Shown here: positions 59,968-64,000 of the stretch, in pieces | How the letters are laid out: each line of letters starts with the position of its first letter | Numbering within the stretch: position 1 is the stretch's first letter | IMG/VR virus record: IMGVR_UViG_3300018080_003823 | Coordinates: 1 to 64,000 of that record | Direction: 5' to 3' (one strand) | Source of the DNA: a virus | DNA length: 64,000 bases | Program-made: the position numbers and the translations under genes | Notes under the pieces: model-generated | Seen by the model: the letters and a program-made list of their open reading frames with translations, nothing else | What the model was told of the DNA's origin: nothing | Databases searched by the model: none

Positions 59968-62055
59968 ATGCGATTTCATATACCAGGATTGCCTCATACA
60001 GTAACCAACAAAAAGTTTTGTCATTGCGCGTTTACTCAAAAAGTTTATAAATTATGTGATATGCTTCATTCTTTAGGGCATGATATTATTCACTATGGAT
60101 GTGAAGGTAGTGATCCGGTATGCACTGAACATATTGATGTTATCACCGATGATTTTCGTAAACAATATTATCCAGATGAATGGCATGATAAACAATGGGA
60201 CTATGATGTTAAAGATGAATGCCATAAACAATATTTCAATAAAACTATTACTGAGATAAAGAAAAGAAGAACAGATGACGATTTTCTTCTGTGTAGTTGG
60301 GGATGGGGGCACCAACCGATAGCTTCTGCTCTAAGTGATTCTATAATGGTTGTGGAACCCGGAATTGGGTACAAAGACACTTTTTGTAGTTTTAGAGTTT
60401 TCGAATCATATAATTGGATGTCTCATGTCTATGGTCAAGGTCAAATGGATTCTAAAACAGGCAAACGAGTAGCCCAGGAAAATGGGCGTTTTTTTGATGC
60501 TGTAATTCCCAATTACTTTGATCCTGATGATTTCGATTATACCCCTAATGACAAAGAAGATTATTTCTTGTTTTTAGGGCGTATTGTTAAGCGAAAAGGA
60601 ATACATGTAGCTGTTGATGTTATGACTCGAATTGGTGGGCATCTTAAAGTGGCAGGTCAAGGTCAATTTAACAAAATGCCTTCACGGTGTGGAGAAATTA
60701 TAGAACATATAGGATTTGTAAATGTAGAGCAACGAAGACAATTGTTAGCTAAAGCCAAAGCTGTTATTATGCCTACGCTTTATATAGAACCATTTGGAGG
60801 CGTTGCGGTTGAAGCCATGATGAGTGGAACTCCAGTCATATCAACAGATTGGGGAGTATTTCCGGAAACTGTCTTGCATGGGCTTACAGGTTATCGATGT
60901 AGGACACTAGAGCAATTTGAATGGGCATGCCGTAATATAGAAAATATATCTCCGGAAACTTGCAGAACATGGGCTATGAATAATTTTGCCATGGATCGTG
61001 TGGCTAAAATGTATCAGGAATATTTTGAATTCCTTTCTTATACCAAAGAAAAAGCAGGTTGGTATAAGATGAATCGTCAGCGTAGTGAAATGAGCTGGCT
61101 AGACAAGCAATATCCACAAGCATCTCCAAAGTCTGAGTCTCTACACACAGAACCGGTTTTATCAGAAACCAGAAATATTCTTCCGTTAGAAAATGAGCCT
61201 GATTACGAATTAGATCTTAGTTGGTATGACAAGCAAAGAAAACCTGGTATATCATTCTTAATGAGAGCAAAAAATGAAGAGAGAACTATTGGAATGGCTC
61301 TAGATTCTTTGAGTCAATTAACAATTCCATATGAAATAAATTTAGTTCTTAATAATTGCGAAGACAAAACCCGTGATATTGTACAGGACAGAATAGATAA
61401 AGGTTATCCGATTAATTTATATGATTATCCATTTCAATTAGGCAAAACCGGCATTGAGAATCAATGCACTCCTGTAAATAGTGTGCATTCTACTATCTGG
61501 TTGTTAAATTGGATGCTTTTAAAAGCTAATTATGAATATACTTTTAGATGGGATTCGGACTTCATGATGACTTCTGCTTTGGCAGAAGAAATCGAAGAGA
61601 AAGTTATTCAAGATTCTGAAGCAGATATTTTCAATATTTCGGCAATATTCTCGGATTCAGGCAAAGCCAATAAAGAGCCATATCTCTGGTCTAATTCCCT
61701 AAAACCTCGTTATTGCCGTTATTCACTATGGCATTTGACGAAATTCGGAGTCCAAGGACCACGAATATCTTCGCTAGATGGTGCAATAATTCACGATAGC
61801 CCGTTATCTCATGTGAAGAGCTATTGGGATACTGATCCATGGTGGGAATCTGAGCACAGAGAAGAAACAGAAGAAATGATTCAAATGTGCAAGGAAAAGT
61901 ATGCAAAATTAATAGAAGTAGCAGGTGATTCTAGTCCTCGCGGTAGAGCATCGTGTCCTGAATCAGAAGAATTAGCCAAAAAAATTCAAAAAGCTTTAGG
62001 AGGTGTTGATGTCGAAGAAATCATTCCCCTTAAGGAACATACATTAATGATTTGA
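59968..62055 (+). CDS. Two-domain glycosyltransferase (GT4-like plus GT2-like)
   Basis: A 695-aa fusion; ATG 59968 has GGAG upstream and a TTG at 59944 is rejected. Residues 1-385 are a GT-B-type GT4-like domain ([38 protein letters not shown] with the EPFG-E pattern). After a linker, residues from about 430 are a GT-A-type GT2-like domain ([29 protein letters not shown] with the DxD motif). The protein probably transfers two sugars, or acts on two substrates, in glycan modification of virion or host surface. Confidence 0.88.
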   Translation: MRFHIPGLPHTVTNKKFCHCAFTQKVYKLCDMLHSLGHDIIHYGCEGSDPVCTEHIDVITDDFRKQYYPDEWHDKQWDYDVKDECHKQYFNKTITEIKKRRTDDDFLLCSWGWGHQPIASALSDSIMVVEPGIGYKDTFCSFRVFESYNWMSHVYGQGQMDSKTGKRVAQENGRFFDAVIPNYFDPDDFDYTPNDKEDYFLFLGRIVKRKGIHVAVDVMTRIGGHLKVAGQGQFNKMPSRCGEIIEHIGFVNVEQRRQLLAKAKAVIMPTLYIEPFGGVAVEAMMSGTPVISTDWGVFPETVLHGLTGYRCRTLEQFEWACRNIENISPETCRTWAMNNFAMDRVAKMYQEYFEFLSYTKEKAGWYKMNRQRSEMSWLDKQYPQASPKSESLHTEPVLSETRNILPLENEPDYELDLSWYDKQRKPGISFLMRAKNEERTIGMALDSLSQLTIPYEINLVLNNCEDKTRDIVQDRIDKGYPINLYDYPFQLGKTGIENQCTPVNSVHSTIWLLNWMLLKANYEYTFRWDSDFMMTSALAEEIEEKVIQDSEADIFNISAIFSDSGKANKEPYLWSNSLKPRYCRYSLWHLTKFGVQGPRISSLDGAIIHDSPLSHVKSYWDTDPWWESEHREETEEMIQMCKEKYAKLIEVAGDSSPRGRASCPESEELAKKIQKALGGVDVEEIIPLKEHTLMI

Positions 62056-62098
62056 GTTTAAAAAGAGGAAAAAGGGAGTCGAATCTCACATTATTTGT

Positions 62099-64000
62099 AT
62101 GGCCACGACCGTTGATCATAATTATGGTGTCGAAATTCAAGCTGGTATTCCACCAATGCTGGCGGTACCTATATCTGGTACTGTTAGTATTCAAATTTTC
62201 AATACTAGCAACGAAATTGTAGGAGAAACCACATCAACTCCTCAAGGAATATGGCGTCAATCATTTCAATTAGAAGATGGATCTTATATCGTCAAATTTA
62301 GTGGTAGATTCCGTCCTATTGGAATTGGATTTCATTCATCATTTACCAAAACTGTACCTTCAGTAACATTAAATATAGCAGTACCTTTATCATCTGATTT
62401 TGATCCAGAAATACCGTCTACTACAGGTAAAACTGGAGCAACAGGACCAGAAGGACCTATGGGATTAATTGGTCCAGCTGGACCGGCAGGTTCTGACGGG
62501 TTGCCAGGTCCTATTGGAGCCACAGGACCGGAAGGTCCTATGGGACTAACAGGAGCTGATGGGTCTTCTGGATCTCCCGGTGTTCAGGGTATACAAGGAC
62601 CTGCGGGACCACAAGGCAGCCAGGGAAATCAAGGGGCCGCAGGGCCTCAAGGGCCTATAGGTCCTCAAGGATTACAGGGTCCAGTAGGAGCTACTGGACC
62701 TGTGGGGCCAGCAGGAGCAGATGGATCTGGCACAGGAGCAACTGGAGCTGGAGCTACAGGACCACAAGGAGAAATAGGAGCTACTGGACCTGCAGGAGCA
62801 GATGGAGCAATTGGAGCTACTGGCCCTGCAGGAGCAGATGGAGCAATTGGAGCTACTGGCCCTGCAGGAGCAGATGGAGCAATTGGAGCTACTGGCCCTG
62901 CAGGAGCAGATGGAGCAGTTGGTGCCACAGGTCCTGTAGGTGATGCAGGTGACCTTGAACTTGGCACTCCTACTGATGGTAGCTGGGCCGATGGATTGTT
63001 TTCTTCATGGACTAGCTCTACATGGACTAATGATGCTATAGATGATATAAATGAAGTATTAAGCAGTTTGGCTCCTTCTCCAGCTCCAGATCTAGATGAT
63101 GTAGATGTAGATACTAATGGAGAGAATGGAAAACTCTCTTTTGATGGCTCTAATCCAATTGCAGAAGATACTTATTATGCTGTTACAGGTATTGGTTCTC
63201 GTCCTGCAGTAACTGTAGATAATGCCTTTAATGATAGTGGAGATCGAGCAGGTATTATAGGTTTAAACACTGATGTTACTGGAACTCTCAATGAAGATGT
63301 AGATGAAGGAGCTGGGAGTCCTACTGCGGCTTATCCTGCTAATGCTTTTGGAGATGCAGATCAGGGTAATTTAATATTAGAGCTTAATGGAGTCACCGAG
63401 CGTACTATAGATCTTTCTACTGCTGGAGCAGTAGATGATGGTTCTGCTACAACTGGATTTGATATCTCTGATCATTCATCTGTTAGTTTTCCTAATGGTG
63501 ATCCGTTTACTCAATTCCAATACAGAACTGGATCTTGGAGAGTAGATAGCTCTGATATGAGATTAGGGTGGAATTATGTTAGAATCCGTCATGAGAAAAC
63601 TGCTGGAGTTTTTACTGATACAAATTATGTAGATTGGGTAGTAGATGGTAATGCAGCTGCTACTACATTCTCAGGAGAAACACTAGATAATTTATCTATG
63701 TCAGGAGCAAGTACTCTCTCAGGAGTAACTTATCACACTTCTGGAGATGCTGATTATGATGTAGTAATAGACAATGGACAAAGAAACACTTATATAGAAA
63801 CAAATGCTATAACTTTTTCTACAACTAGGTGCAGCGTATCTTCTTTGAGCTTTTCTGCTACAGGAGGCAACGAGTTAGCCACTACTACTATTACCAATAG
63901 AACTGTAACAGTTAGTACGGGTAGAATTTTAAACCAAACCATTGAAGTTCAAACCTCAGTTGATCGTACTACAAATAGCACCTTAAGTAGCACTAATAAA
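62099..64000 (+). CDS. Collagen-like fibre protein (3' partial)
   Basis: Open from ATG 62099 to the end of the window (633 codons). Residues 1-110 form a beta-rich N-terminal domain. About 112-280 are collagen Gly-X-Y repeats ([20 protein letters not shown]), including four copies of a 12-residue unit. The rest is a Thr/Ser/Asp-rich beta region typical of tail fibre shafts. Collagen-like stalks are common in phage tail fibres. The ribosome site is weak (AAAGGGAG, 19 bases upstream), so the exact start is less certain. Confidence 0.82.
   Translation, partial: MATTVDHNYGVEIQAGIPPMLAVPISGTVSIQIFNTSNEIVGETTSTPQGIWRQSFQLEDGSYIVKFSGRFRPIGIGFHSSFTKTVPSVTLNIAVPLSSDFDPEIPSTTGKTGATGPEGPMGLIGPAGPAGSDGLPGPIGATGPEGPMGLTGADGSSGSPGVQGIQGPAGPQGSQGNQGAAGPQGPIGPQGLQGPVGATGPVGPAGADGSGTGATGAGATGPQGEIGATGPAGADGAIGATGPAGADGAIGATGPAGADGAIGATGPAGADGAVGATGPVGDAGDLELGTPTDGSWADGLFSSWTSSTWTNDAIDDINEVLSSLAPSPAPDLDDVDVDTNGENGKLSFDGSNPIAEDTYYAVTGIGSRPAVTVDNAFNDSGDRAGIIGLNTDVTGTLNEDVDEGAGSPTAAYPANAFGDADQGNLILELNGVTERTIDLSTAGAVDDGSATTGFDISDHSSVSFPNGDPFTQFQYRTGSWRVDSSDMRLGWNYVRIRHEKTAGVFTDTNYVDWVVDGNAAATTFSGETLDNLSMSGASTLSGVTYHTSGDADYDVVIDNGQRNTYIETNAITFSTTRCSVSSLSFSATGGNELATTTITNRTVTVSTGRILNQTIEVQTSVDRTTNSTLSSTNK
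62777..62920 (+). repeat. Four tandem 36-bp units in the collagen-like gene
   Basis: Units start at 62777, 62813, 62849 and 62885, each encoding [11 protein letters not shown] plus Ile or Val. The near identity suggests recent expansion. Confidence 0.9.

Noticed and set aside
62332-62967. Minus-strand Gly/Pro/Ala ORFs opposite the collagen-like gene
   Set aside because: They are mirror images of the collagen codons; the plus strand is open for 633 codons.

Overview
The window is part of the genome of a large tailed bacteriophage (Caudoviricetes), probably of jumbo size. It carries a contiguous head-assembly cluster: large terminase, portal, prohead protease, putative scaffold/internal protein, decoration-like protein and HK97-type major capsid protein. 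This is followed by small accessory genes, a minus-strand block of fibre-like proteins, and a metabolic/RNA block. The DNA is AT-rich, genes are tightly packed with ATGA/TAATG overlaps, and Shine-Dalgarno sequences of the AAGGAG type are common. The host cannot be named from the sequence.

Layout. Bases 1-3671 hold the end of a giant serine-rich multidomain virion/adhesin-like protein. Bases 3668-36818 form the plus-strand head module and end at a strong intrinsic terminator behind the capsid gene. All four core head genes are invaded by self-splicing elements: one intein in the terminase P-loop, three in the portal, one directly behind the catalytic serine motif of the protease, and a group I intron with a LAGLIDADG gene in the capsid gene. 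A free-standing LAGLIDADG gene and a Vsr/EDxHD-like homing-endonuclease gene follow (37135-40040). Bases 40057-49136 carry many small genes of mostly unknown function, plus a cupin, DNRLRE-domain proteins, zinc-ribbon proteins and an R2K-type ATP-grasp enzyme. Bases 49133-53529 are a minus-strand operon of fibre/appendage-like proteins. Bases 53628-62055 hold S-adenosylmethionine synthetase, an amber-suppressor tRNA, a peptidyl-tRNA-hydrolase-like gene, a nitrilase homologue that has lost its catalytic cysteine, a Nudix hydrolase, a sialidase-like propeller, a YiiX-type papain-fold protein and a fused two-domain glycosyltransferase. A collagen-like fibre gene runs off the right end.

The most exciting item is at 55538-56078. 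A tRNA with a CUA anticodon (amber suppressor) sits behind a perfect-consensus TTGACA-N16-TATAAT promoter. The next gene, with a strong ribosome-binding site, is a peptidyl-tRNA hydrolase 2-like ORF. It is interrupted only by two in-frame TAG codons (codons 5 and 45) and its final TGA overlaps the next start codon. The phage appears to make this gene's expression depend on its own suppressor tRNA. TAG still serves as the terminal codon of about fourteen other genes here, so recoding is probably conditional or partial.

How the genes work together. Terminase, portal, protease, scaffold and capsid build and fill the head. The inteins and the intron place post-translational and RNA splicing steps in front of each core head activity. 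The fibre, collagen and Ser-rich proteins are likely surface appendages. The glycosyltransferase, sialidase-like and papain-like genes suggest glycan or surface modification. The metK, tRNA and PTH2-like genes suggest intervention in host methylation metabolism and translation.
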